A stretch of DNA of 64,000 bases from JACMLD01 sp039919885 (GTDB lineage Bacteria > Bacteroidota > Bacteroidia > Chitinophagales > Chitinophagaceae), in NCBI GenBank assembly GCA_039919885.1, contig JBDSEV010000059.1, positions 124,001-188,000 of the forward strand, given 5' to 3'. The stretch's first letter is position 1. The number at the start of each line of letters is the position of its first letter. Both the position numbers and the translations under genes were made by a program. The notes under the pieces are model-generated. The model worked only from the letters and a program-made list of their open reading frames with translations, had not been told where the DNA came from and searched no databases. Shown piece after piece: positions 36,028 to 44,649 of the stretch.

Positions 36028-37593
36028 ATGGATTCTACCATTATATTGGTTATAGTTGGAATAGTTGCTTTAGTTGCCGGACTTATAGTTGGTAAGCTCG
36101 TTTTCGCAAAAAATACGCAGCACAAAGTTCAGGAGGCGGAACAACAGGCACAGAGAATCATCGGTGATGCACAGGCGAATGCCGAAACAGTCAAAAAAGA
36201 GAAGTTATTAGAAGCGAAGGAAAAATTTGTTCAACTGAAATCTGATTACGACCGGGATGTGCTGGAGCGCAACCGCAAAGTAGGTGAAACCGAAAACCGG
36301 GTGAAACAACGGGAAGTGAGCATTACCCAGAAAGAGGGCGGTTTGGATAAGCAGATCAAGGAAAATGAAGCCATCAAGGAAAACCTCAATCGCCAGATAG
36401 AGGTCATTAATGCAAAGCGTACAGAACTGGAAAAACACCAGGAAGAGCACATCCGCCGGCTCGAGAAAGTAGCACAGTTATCTGCCGAAGACGCCAGAAC
36501 GCAATTAATAGAGAGCCTGAAACAGGAGGCCCAGACCAGGGCGTTGGGATTGCAACAGGAAATTATAGATGACGCAAGGCAAAAAGCAAATAAAGAAGCC
36601 CGCAAAATCATTATACAGTCCATTCAGCGTACGGCTGCCGAACAGGCTATTGAAAACTCTATCACCGTGTTTAACCTGGAAAGTGATGAAATAAAAGGCC
36701 AGATCATTGGACGCGAAGGCCGTAATATCCGCGCTATTGAAGCAGCCACCGGGGTTGACCTTATTGTGGATGATACACCGGAAGCGATTGTGCTTTCGTC
36801 GTTTGACCCGCTTCGCCGCGAGATTGCCCGTTTGAGCCTCCAGCGCCTGGTAGCAGACGGCCGTATCCATCCTGCCCGTATTGAAGAGGTAGTGGAGAAA
36901 ACCCGCCGGCAGATTGAAGAACAAATAATGGAAATCGGTGAGCGAACCGTTATTGAGCTGGGCATTCATGGACTGCACAAAGAATTGGTTCGCATCGTAG
37001 GAAAAATGCGCTTTCGGTCATCGTATGGTCAAAACCTCCTGATGCACAGCCGGGAAGTGGCAAATCTTTGCGCTACCATGGCAGCAGAATTGGGGATGAA
37101 TTCCAAATTGGCCAAACGCGCCGGACTTTTACACGATATCGGCAAAGTGCCGGATGAAGAAAGTGAATTAAGCCACGCTTTACTGGGTGCCAAGATTGCT
37201 GAAAAATATGGTGAAAATCCGGCTGTGGTGAACGCCATCGGTGCGCACCATGATGAGATGGAAATGCAGTATGTTATTTCGCCCATCATACAGGCTTGTG
37301 ATGCCATCAGCGGCGCGCGGCCGGGTGCACGCAGGGAAATCATGCAGCAATACCTGCAACGTATCAAGGAGCTGGAAACCCTGGCATTGACCTACCAGGG
37401 CGTTGAAAAAGCCTACGCCATCCAGGCTGGCCGCGAATTGCGCGTAATTGTAGAAGCAGATAAAGTAACCGATGCGGACAGCGACCGGCTGTCTTTTGAA
37501 ATAGCGCAAAAGATACAGACAGAAATGACGTATCCAGGCCAGATTAAAGTAACCGTTATCAGGGAAAAGAGGGCTGTAAACGTAGCCAGGTAG
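36028..37593 (+). CDS. rny: Ribonuclease Y
   Basis: 521-residue membrane-anchored endoribonuclease that starts mRNA decay. An N-terminal membrane helix (about 4-24) is followed by a long coiled coil (about 30-200), a KH RNA-binding domain with GQIIGREGRNIRAIE (about 223-237), and an HD domain with catalytic HD at 369-370 (LLHDIGK). Full length. Its leader of about 190 bp contains TATTTTCG at 35935, a possible -7 box. Confidence 0.95.
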   Translation: MDSTIILVIVGIVALVAGLIVGKLVFAKNTQHKVQEAEQQAQRIIGDAQANAETVKKEKLLEAKEKFVQLKSDYDRDVLERNRKVGETENRVKQREVSITQKEGGLDKQIKENEAIKENLNRQIEVINAKRTELEKHQEEHIRRLEKVAQLSAEDARTQLIESLKQEAQTRALGLQQEIIDDARQKANKEARKIIIQSIQRTAAEQAIENSITVFNLESDEIKGQIIGREGRNIRAIEAATGVDLIVDDTPEAIVLSSFDPLRREIARLSLQRLVADGRIHPARIEEVVEKTRRQIEEQIMEIGERTVIELGIHGLHKELVRIVGKMRFRSSYGQNLLMHSREVANLCATMAAELGMNSKLAKRAGLLHDIGKVPDEESELSHALLGAKIAEKYGENPAVVNAIGAHHDEMEMQYVISPIIQACDAISGARPGARREIMQQYLQRIKELETLALTYQGVEKAYAIQAGRELRVIVEADKVTDADSDRLSFEIAQKIQTEMTYPGQIKVTVIREKRAVNVAR

Positions 37594-37685
37594 GTTATTT
37601 TAAATAACCACTTTTGAATTTCGAATTAAATGTATTTTTTGGCGCACTAAATCAAAATTTATCATTTAACATTCAAAAGAAAACC

Positions 37686-37693
37686 CTACCTTC
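37686..37693 (+). promoter_or_regulatory. -7 box variant of rplS promoter
   Basis: TACCTTCG, one base from TAnnTTTG, 23 bp before the rplS ATG in a 123-bp gap after rny. Confidence 0.4.
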
Positions 37694-37716
37694 GCCGTCC
37701 TATAAATTTTAAAGAT

Positions 37717-38088
37717 ATGAACGCCGTAGCATTTGTACATGAGCAGTTAACCAAGGGAAAAGATTTTCCAAAGTTTAAAGCTGGCGATAACGTAACCGTT
37801 AATTACAAGATTATTGAAGGTGGTAAAGAACGTATCCAGGGTTTCCGTGGAGATGTGATAAAAAGACAGGGTATTAGTTTTACCCAGACTTTTACCGTGC
37901 GTAAAATATCTGATGGCGTGGGCGTGGAAAGAACATTCCCGCTTTATTCACCTAATATTGATACCATTTTACTGAATAAAACTGGTAAGGTGCGCCGTGC
38001 TAAATTGTACTATCTCCGCGAAAGAAGTGGTAAAAGAGCCAGGATCCAGGAGAAAAAGATGGCAGTTGTGCAGAAAGTTAAAGCATAG
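37717..38088 (+). CDS. rplS: 50S ribosomal protein L19
   Basis: 123-residue large-subunit protein at the 30S/50S interface. The core FKAGDNVTVNYKIIEGGKER (about 19-38), QGFRGDVIKRQG and KVRRAKLYYLRERSGKRAR are conserved. It has its own promoter-like box and terminator, so it is probably monocistronic here rather than in the rpsP-rimM-trmD-rplS operon of proteobacteria. Confidence 0.96.
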   Translation: MNAVAFVHEQLTKGKDFPKFKAGDNVTVNYKIIEGGKERIQGFRGDVIKRQGISFTQTFTVRKISDGVGVERTFPLYSPNIDTILLNKTGKVRRAKLYYLRERSGKRARIQEKKMAVVQKVKA

Positions 38089-38108
38089 AATGCAGGCAGA
38101 ATATATTG

Positions 38109-38135
38109 AAAACGGACGCTTTTGGCGTCCGTTTT
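38109..38135 (+). terminator. Intrinsic terminator after rplS
   Basis: Perfect 11-bp arms AAAACGGACGC (38109) and GCGTCCGTTTT (38125) with a 5-base loop, continuing into T. Confidence 0.88.
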
Positions 38136-38242
38136 TGTTAATGCCTGGTGAAAGCAATCTGAACCCTGCATAATACCGTATACTTTTCCGTTAAATACTG
38201 CGGCGTGCAAATAAAATATGCATGCGTTTTGCAGTCTCTCAC

Positions 38243-38250
38243 TATCTTTG
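38243..38250 (+). promoter_or_regulatory. -7 box of tatA promoter
   Basis: TATCTTTG, 17 bp before the tatA ATG; an exact TAnnTTTG match. It lies inside the over-long frame that opens at 38205, which supports the later start. Confidence 0.6.
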
Positions 38251-38267
38251 AACTTCAATTTTTTATT

Positions 38268-38489
38268 ATGCTACAGTTAAATTTAAAACCAGTGTTGTTG
38301 GGCATGCTCGGAACACAAGAAATCATTATCATCCTGATAATTGTTTTGTTGTTATTTGGTGGTCGCAAGATTCCGGAATTAATGCGTGGACTTGGAAAGG
38401 GTATCCGCGAGTTTAATGATGCGAAAAGTAATGTTACTAAAGAAATTGAAGAAGGTTTAAAAGAAAAAGAAAATAAACCGCTTTCTTAA
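38268..38489 (+). CDS. tatA: Twin-arginine translocase subunit TatA/E
   Basis: 73-residue pore-forming component of the Tat export system. It has one N-terminal membrane helix (EIIIILIIVLLLF, about 17-29), the hinge FGGRKIPELMRGLGKG and an amphipathic helix, then a charged tail. The ATG at 38268 is chosen; an upstream frame to 38205 would run through the promoter box. tatC is not adjacent. Confidence 0.93.
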   Translation: MLQLNLKPVLLGMLGTQEIIIILIIVLLLFGGRKIPELMRGLGKGIREFNDAKSNVTKEIEEGLKEKENKPLS

Positions 38490-38541
38490 TTCAATTTCCT
38501 TTTTATTTCATTTATTTCTTTTGTGAAGTTTTACGGATCCT

Positions 38542-39972
38542 TTGTTTAGTTTTTCCTCAATACTACAATACCAAAACAGTTTACTCAATGGCACTACCAC
38601 CTGTGTGGAAGCCGTTGAGTTTTTTTTGCGCCGTATAGAAGAACGTAAACGCCTCAATGCATTTACGGCGGTATATGCAGCGGAGGCGCTGGAAAGAGCC
38701 GCGTCGCTCGATCAGCGGCGCAAAGCAGGTCAGCCCGCAGGCAAACTCCACGGCGTAGTAATTGGTATTAAAGATGTCATTTGCTATAAAGGCCATGCGG
38801 TTACTGCTGCATCGCACATCTTACAAGGTTTTACCGCCACGTACAATGCGACTGCCATACAAAAGTTACTGGATGAAGATGCGATTATTATCGGCGCATG
38901 CAACTGCGATGAATTTGCGATGGGCTCCAGCAACGAAAACTCCTATTACGGCCAGACCCGCAATGCATTAAACGAAGACTGTGTACCCGGTGGCTCTTCC
39001 GGTGGATCGGCCGTAGCTGTGCAGGCGGGCATGTGCATGGTTAGCCTTGGAAGCGATACCGGCGGCTCTGTACGGCAGCCCGCAGATTTCTGTGGTATTG
39101 TTGGGCTGAAACCCACCTATGGCCGCATTTCACGCTACGGGCTGATTGCGTATGGGTCGTCGTTCGACCAGATTGGGATTTTTTCAAATACTATTCCCGA
39201 TGCCGCACTGGTATTGCAGGTCATCGCCGGTAAAGATGCCTTCGACAGCACCGTGGCAGACAACGAAGTACCGGATTATACCACCGAAATTGATGCCCCA
39301 GCCAAAAAATTGCGCATTGGCTATTTCAGCGAAGCATTGCACCATCCAGGCCTGGATCAGGAGATGGCGGCTACCATCACCGGCTATATAGAAAACCTTT
39401 CTACCCTTGGGCATACGGTATCACCAGTTAATTTCGGCCTGCTGGATTATATCGTGCCTGCTTATTACGTGCTTACCACCGCAGAAGCTTCCTCCAATCT
39501 TTCCAGGTACGACGGCGTACGCTTTGGTTACCGCAGCAGCCAGGCCGGGCTGGCGCTTGCTGATTTTTATAAAGAAAGCCGGTCAGCAGGCTTTGGTAAA
39601 GAAGTTAAACGCCGCATCCTGCTCGGCACCTTTGTACTGAGTGCAGGCTACTTTGATGCCTACTACACACAGGCCCAGAAAGTAAGAAAAAAGCTCCTGG
39701 ATACCACTCGTGAAATATTTAACAATTTCGATGTAATCCTGCTTCCTACAGTGCCTGCTACAGCCTTCAAAATTGGTGAGAAAACCGATGATCCAATTGC
39801 TATGTATCTCGCTGATATATATACGGTTTACGCTAACCTGGTAGGCATTCCGGCCATCTCCATTCCCCTCTTCAAACACTCCAATGGTATGCCTTTCGGA
39901 ATACAGGCTATGACAAACCAGTTTTGTGAGGTATCTTTACTTCGCCTGGCGCACCAATTACTGGCTCAATAA
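38542..39972 (+). CDS. gatA: Asp-tRNA(Asn)/Glu-tRNA(Gln) amidotransferase subunit A
   Basis: 476-residue amidase-signature glutaminase of the GatCAB complex, which makes Gln-tRNA and Asn-tRNA by transamidation. The Ser-cisSer-Lys triad is visible as K77 (GIKDV), S152 (GGSSGG) and S176 (DTGGSVRQP). The start is TTG at 38542: a stop lies six codons upstream and the next in-frame ATG is deep in the gene. It lies 52 bp after tatA. gatB and gatC are not adjacent. Confidence 0.94.
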   Translation: MFSFSSILQYQNSLLNGTTTCVEAVEFFLRRIEERKRLNAFTAVYAAEALERAASLDQRRKAGQPAGKLHGVVIGIKDVICYKGHAVTAASHILQGFTATYNATAIQKLLDEDAIIIGACNCDEFAMGSSNENSYYGQTRNALNEDCVPGGSSGGSAVAVQAGMCMVSLGSDTGGSVRQPADFCGIVGLKPTYGRISRYGLIAYGSSFDQIGIFSNTIPDAALVLQVIAGKDAFDSTVADNEVPDYTTEIDAPAKKLRIGYFSEALHHPGLDQEMAATITGYIENLSTLGHTVSPVNFGLLDYIVPAYYVLTTAEASSNLSRYDGVRFGYRSSQAGLALADFYKESRSAGFGKEVKRRILLGTFVLSAGYFDAYYTQAQKVRKKLLDTTREIFNNFDVILLPTVPATAFKIGEKTDDPIAMYLADIYTVYANLVGIPAISIPLFKHSNGMPFGIQAMTNQFCEVSLLRLAHQLLAQ

Positions 39973-40110
39973 TTGCAATTCTTGTTTCCCATTATAGCGC
40001 TTTTTAAGCCAATTCTTTTTCCCATATCCACCTAATCTTTTCCTGTATCCTCCTGAAGTAAATCATTGTACAACTGCCGTTTTTGAGTTTGAGAAACGTA
40101 AACTACAACA

Positions 40111-41256
40111 ATGAAAAAGTTTTTATTAATTCCGGGCCTTATACTGGTTTTTGGCTTCTTTGCACACGCACAGCAGGCAGTATCTTTAGAAACTGCTGCA
40201 GTTGTGATTACAACGGTTACGGCCGCAAAGGATAGTTCAGTTAAGACCCATCATTCCCGTATCGTTGTGCCTGCCGTAAAGCCGCAGGGTTTTAAGAATT
40301 TGTTCGATAACGACAATTTCGCCAATGCCGCCGGTCCCCGCCTTAATCCACGTGCCATCAGCTTTGTACAAGACTATATCGAGAAAAATACAGATGACCT
40401 CGAGAGCATGCGGGGCTGGGGTAGACCTTACTTCAATGTAATGGACGGTATCCTTATCGCTCACAAACTTCCCAAAGAGTTAAAATACCTGGCGGTGATT
40501 GAATCACGGCTTCACACCAGCGCGGTATCCTGGGCAGGTGCAGTGGGCCCATGGCAGCTGATGCCAGCTACGGCCAGGGTATTGGGGTTAAAAGTGAACC
40601 ATAAGATAGATGAAAGAACGAATTATATCAAAAGCACCCACGCTGCAGCAAAATACCTGAACGATTTGTATGACCAGTTTGGCGACTGGCTCCTGGTGAT
40701 TGCTGCATATAACGGCGGCCCTGGTAATGTGCAGAAGGCTATTCGCAAAAGTGGAAGTCGTAATTTTTGGGACCTGCAGTACTACCTCCCCACAGAAAGT
40801 CGTAATCATGTTAAGAAGTTTATTGGCACCCACTATATTTTTGAAGGACAGGGCGGCCTCACCACCCTTACGAAAAAAGAAACCGATGAAAACTATGGTG
40901 TCAACGGCACTTATATTTTCAATCGCCAACTGAATGCCGCCGAATTGGAAGATGCCAAATCACAAACCGTTTCCGGAAAATACCGGGCTAGTGTAATTGC
41001 AAAGAATATTGTGATGGATATTTCAGATTTTAACCGTTACAATCCCGATTTCGACAAAGTGATGGCAAGTGCCAACAGTTCGTATGAAATCAAATTACCT
41101 GCAGCCAAATTGGATCAGTTTAATGCCGGTAAGTACCAGATTTTAAATGAATCCATACAGATGTTGCTGAATAACGCGCTCAATAATAACGCTGCTGCCG
41201 CCGCATCTTCATCCAAAGACAGTATGATTATGGCAACAAAAATGGCGAAACAATAA
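40111..41256 (+). CDS. Lytic transglycosylase (MltD-like, SLT domain)
   Basis: 381-residue exported murein lytic transglycosylase. Signal peptide about 1-20 (ending AHAQQ). The SLT domain (about 115-240) has catalytic E131 in LAVIESRLHTSAVSWAGAVG and the GPWQLMPATAR and IAAYNGGPGNV motifs. The C-terminal about 100 residues contain a LysM-like or degenerate repeat region, then a poly-Asn/Ala stretch. It acts in cell-wall turnover. Confidence 0.88.
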   Translation: MKKFLLIPGLILVFGFFAHAQQAVSLETAAVVITTVTAAKDSSVKTHHSRIVVPAVKPQGFKNLFDNDNFANAAGPRLNPRAISFVQDYIEKNTDDLESMRGWGRPYFNVMDGILIAHKLPKELKYLAVIESRLHTSAVSWAGAVGPWQLMPATARVLGLKVNHKIDERTNYIKSTHAAAKYLNDLYDQFGDWLLVIAAYNGGPGNVQKAIRKSGSRNFWDLQYYLPTESRNHVKKFIGTHYIFEGQGGLTTLTKKETDENYGVNGTYIFNRQLNAAELEDAKSQTVSGKYRASVIAKNIVMDISDFNRYNPDFDKVMASANSSYEIKLPAAKLDQFNAGKYQILNESIQMLLNNALNNNAAAAASSSKDSMIMATKMAKQ

Positions 41257-41283
41257 TTTTCTCAAGGCAGGCTAGCCCGCTCT

Positions 41284-42573
41284 TCATGAGAACACTTGTT
41301 TAATAGCAGCGGCTTTTACCATGCATTCTTCATATTCTTCTTCTGCCGAGCTGGCAAACGTGATGGCAGAACCTACCAGGTAAGAAAGGTAGCGTGCGGG
41401 TTGGTTGTACAAGATGCTACGGATAACTACATTGAAGTCAAAGTCGCCGCCCGGGGAGATATAACCCACGGCGCCTGAAAAAATTCCACGTTTAACTGTC
41501 TCGAACCGTTCAATCAGTTCCATCACTTTTTTTTTGGGGGCGCCTGTCATAGAGCCCATGGGAAATGTCTGTTGTACCATGTCGGCAAAAGACAATCCTG
41601 GTTGCAGGGTGCCACTAACGGTAGAGATCATCTGGTGCACTTGCGGAAAAGAATAAATACCAAATAACTCATCCACCTGCACGCTTCCTTCCACACAGAT
41701 TTTTGACAAATCATTTCTCACAAGATCCACCACCATTACATTTTCAGCACGCTCCTTGGTGCTGTTGTACAAAGCGGCCCTGCCCGTTTCATCTGCTGCC
41801 GCATCTAGCAGGTTTCTCTTGCGGGTGCCTTTGATGGGCTGAGAAATAATATGGTTGCCTTGCCGCTTAAGGTAACGCTCAGGGCTTGCACATAACAGGT
41901 AGCGGCCATCTGTCTTGTAAAAAGCCGCGAACGGAGCCGGTGAAATTTCGCTGAGCAAATGATAAATGGCAACGGGGTCTATATTCGTTTCGGTGGCAAA
42001 AAATTCCTGGCAGAAATTAACCTCATAGCAATCGCCGCGCATGATATGGCCACGCAATTTTTCCACGGCGCCTATATATTCCGCTTTTGAAATCCGCTGC
42101 CTGAAAGCGACGGGTGTTGCACGCGGCTGAGCTGTATGCCCGGCAGTAGTGGTTATAGCGATGAAGATGTTGTTGGCTGTACCGGCGTCGGCAGCTGCAA
42201 TGCACAGTTGGTGCTGGCTCAGCAGGATAACTGTTTCCGGAACAAAGAAAAAAAGATCCGGAAAACCGATACCATCCTGGTGCGCGGAAACCAGTTCTTC
42301 GGTTTCATTCTTTAAATCATAGTTCAAATGGCCAAAAAGCCATCCATTATGGTGCTGCTGGAACTGCCGGAGTTGTGCAAGCGCATTGCCGGCTGGCAGT
42401 TCAAGAAAGACCTTTGCCCCTGCACCAAGCATGCATTCGTACGTATGGTGGTTAAACTGGTATTGATGGTTATCTAAAAAGCAACAGGTGCTGAATTGGT
42501 TTGCCCAGCTCAGCACCTGTTGCTTTGTTGTTGTGAAATCGGTTATGGGGAAAGAAATAAAATTACTGTCCAA
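41284..42573 (-). CDS. pabB: Aminodeoxychorismate synthase component I (PabB/TrpE family)
   Basis: 429-residue chorismate-utilising enzyme that aminates chorismate for p-aminobenzoate and folate synthesis. The chorismate-binding core is clear: SPERYLKRQGN, PIKGTRKR, VDLVRNDLSKIC and FPMGSMTGAPKKKVMELIE. The start is TTG at 42573, the only option since a TAG lies four codons upstream. Anthranilate or isochorismate synthase is less likely given the length and the lone gene. It follows the acidic-protein gene by 42 bp and may be in an operon with purA. Confidence 0.85.
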   Translation of the reverse strand: MDSNFISFPITDFTTTKQQVLSWANQFSTCCFLDNHQYQFNHHTYECMLGAGAKVFLELPAGNALAQLRQFQQHHNGWLFGHLNYDLKNETEELVSAHQDGIGFPDLFFFVPETVILLSQHQLCIAAADAGTANNIFIAITTTAGHTAQPRATPVAFRQRISKAEYIGAVEKLRGHIMRGDCYEVNFCQEFFATETNIDPVAIYHLLSEISPAPFAAFYKTDGRYLLCASPERYLKRQGNHIISQPIKGTRKRNLLDAAADETGRAALYNSTKERAENVMVVDLVRNDLSKICVEGSVQVDELFGIYSFPQVHQMISTVSGTLQPGLSFADMVQQTFPMGSMTGAPKKKVMELIERFETVKRGIFSGAVGYISPGGDFDFNVVIRSILYNQPARYLSYLVGSAITFASSAEEEYEECMVKAAAIKQVFS

Positions 42574-42615
42574 ACTGTTCGCGCTAGATTGTTTGCATTC
42601 GCGGTGGATTAGCGT

Positions 42616-43056
42616 TTAATAATCATCATCCTCATCATCAAATCCGCTGTCATTAAACAGATCCATGTCTTTGAAGTCATCGTCAACACCCAGATCTTCT
42701 TCTTCACCTTTGCCTTTTTTAGCGGCTGCACCGGTGCCTGTACCTGTACTTTTCTTGGTCTTGGACTTTGGGATGTCGAATTCATCGAAGTCCGGATCCC
42801 ATTCTTCTTCTTCCTCCACTTTTTCCCAATCGTCCTTAACATCTACATCAGCATCGTCATCCTCATCATCCTCTTTTTTGCTTTTAGATGATTTACCTTT
42901 TGAAGCTTTGGGTTGATCTTCCTCGTCATCGTCGCCGATGTCGTCATCATCATCATCCAGTTGCTTCTTAGATTTAGGAGACGCCTTCTCCGCTCGCTCG
43001 TCTGCTGCTTTTGGTGCAGCTTTTTTTTCCGGTTTGTCCTTACTTGACTTCGCCAT
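42616..43056 (-). CDS. Highly acidic low-complexity protein
   Basis: 146 residues of alternating Lys/Ala-rich basic and Asp/Glu-rich acidic blocks: the first 30 residues are basic, then DDDDDD-type runs (about 34-46 and 62-75), an acidic core with EEEEEW (about 81-86) and an acidic C-terminal tail ending DDEDDDY. No fold or family is recognised and it is probably disordered. Sits between purA and pabB, all in the same direction. The ATG at 43056 is clear. Such tails can bind basic proteins or RNA-polymerase-like partners, but that is inference. Confidence 0.75.
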   Translation of the reverse strand: MAKSSKDKPEKKAAPKAADERAEKASPKSKKQLDDDDDDIGDDDEEDQPKASKGKSSKSKKEDDEDDDADVDVKDDWEKVEEEEEWDPDFDEFDIPKSKTKKSTGTGTGAAAKKGKGEEEDLGVDDDFKDMDLFNDSGFDDEDDDY

Positions 43057-43139
43057 GGTCTAATAGGATTTTTAATTAGTGTAAAATTTAAGCGAAGTTT
43101 TTAATCCGCCAAATTTTTTTAAATATTTTTTCTATTGTT

Positions 43140-44405
43140 TTACCCTACATTAATTATCTGCTCCCTGCCCGGTCCGTTTGAAATATGCGAAACGTTTACG
43201 CCAATATACCGGTTGATAAAATCTACATAGGTCTTCATTTTCTCAGGCAACTGGGCAGCTGTTTTTGCTGCAATCGTATCACAATTCCATCCACTGAAAG
43301 ATTTCCATACAGGTGCAATGGTATGGTGCATCATCTGGAACGGAACTTCTTTTACCTCTTTGCCATCAATGCCGTAAGCGGTGCATACTTCCAATTCCTT
43401 AAAATTATCTAAAATATCTGCTTTTGTCATGATTACTTTTGTGACACCGTTTATCATGCAGGCATATTTCAATGCTACCAGGTCAATCCAGCCGCAGCGG
43501 CGTGGCCTTCCGGTAGTTGCACCAAATTCACTCCCCAACTTACGCAATTCTTCGCCGGTAGCATCATTTAACTCAGTTGGAAACGGACCGCTGCCCACGC
43601 GTGTGCAATAGGCTTTTGTGACACCCATAATGTCGCGTATTTTTTGCGGCGCAATACCTAAGCCCGAACAAATACCCGAACTGGTGGTATTGGATGAAGT
43701 TACAAAAGGAAAGGTACCGAAATCAACATCCAGCATACTGCCCTGCGCCCCTTCGGCCAGAACTTTTTTGCCCTGCGAAATTTTATCATTGATAAAATAT
43801 TCGCCGTTTACGATATTCAGTTGCTTTAAAAATTCAACCCCTTCAAAAAATTCCGTTTCCCAGGCGCTGATGTCTTCCTGGAAATTAAAATTGTCCAGCA
43901 ATTGCTGGTGTTTTTGTTTGAGCTGTGTATATGATTTTTTAAAATCTTTGTCAAGCAGATCGCCCACACGGAGTGCGTTGCGGCCAGTCTTGTCCATGTA
44001 AGCCGGACCAATGCCTTTTAACGTGGACCCAATCTTATCGTGCCCCTTAGACAGCTCGGAAGCTTTGTCCAGTGCCCGGTGAGTAGGTACAATAATATTG
44101 GTACGTTGAGAGATAAACAAATTTTTCTTTACATCCACACCAAATGACGCTACGATATCACATTCCCTTTTCAGTGTTACGGGGTCCAGCACCACGCCAT
44201 TACCAATCAGGTTAACAGTCTGCGCATGAAATACACCGGAAGGAATCTGGTGCAGCACCACTTTTTTGTCGCCAACATATAAAGTATGTCCTGCATTAGG
44301 ACCACCCTGAAACCGGGCGATCACATCATAATTCGGAGCAAAATAATCTACAATCTTTCCTTTTCCTTCATCTCCCCACTGCAAACCCAATATCGCATCT
44401 ACCAT
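43140..44405 (-). CDS. purA: Adenylosuccinate synthetase
   Basis: 421-residue GTP-dependent enzyme converting IMP and aspartate to adenylosuccinate, the committed step to AMP. The N-terminal GLQWGDEGKGKIVDYF (with the catalytic Asp/His regions, GPNAGHT nearby) and GSTLKGIGPAYMDKTGR are intact. Full length. A -7 box lies 36 bp upstream of the ATG at 44405. Confidence 0.97.
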   Translation of the reverse strand: MVDAILGLQWGDEGKGKIVDYFAPNYDVIARFQGGPNAGHTLYVGDKKVVLHQIPSGVFHAQTVNLIGNGVVLDPVTLKRECDIVASFGVDVKKNLFISQRTNIIVPTHRALDKASELSKGHDKIGSTLKGIGPAYMDKTGRNALRVGDLLDKDFKKSYTQLKQKHQQLLDNFNFQEDISAWETEFFEGVEFLKQLNIVNGEYFINDKISQGKKVLAEGAQGSMLDVDFGTFPFVTSSNTTSSGICSGLGIAPQKIRDIMGVTKAYCTRVGSGPFPTELNDATGEELRKLGSEFGATTGRPRRCGWIDLVALKYACMINGVTKVIMTKADILDNFKELEVCTAYGIDGKEVKEVPFQMMHHTIAPVWKSFSGWNCDTIAAKTAAQLPEKMKTYVDFINRYIGVNVSHISNGPGREQIINVG

Positions 44406-44440
44406 AAAAAATTGAATGTTGAACTGTTATTGAGAAGTGG

Positions 44441-44448
44441 CAAAAATA
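44441..44448 (-). promoter_or_regulatory. -7 box of purA promoter
   Basis: TATTTTTG on the minus strand, 35 bp before the purA ATG; matches TAnnTTTG. The 244-bp gap to the RelA/SpoT gene (44406-44649) otherwise shows no gene. Confidence 0.45.
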
Positions 44449-44649
44449 GAGGAATGAACCGATACGAAATATGAAAATGTAAAAAATATGAAAATGCAGA
44501 GAATGCCATTATAACTGGCTATCCCGTATTAATAATTTGCGGCAATAATCAGTAACCTGCTACCCTGTCAAAATATAATATTGGAGGGGAGCGGTAGCGC
44601 AGCTGGCAACGAATGTAGCAATGCTGCAACTTTAATAAGTTGACCGTAG

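Noticed and set aside
44585..44640. Short stretch resembling a tRNA D-arm (AGCGCAGCTGGC)
   Set aside because: No anticodon arm, T-arm or acceptor pairing can be built; no integrase or att repeat nearby, so not called a tRNA remnant.
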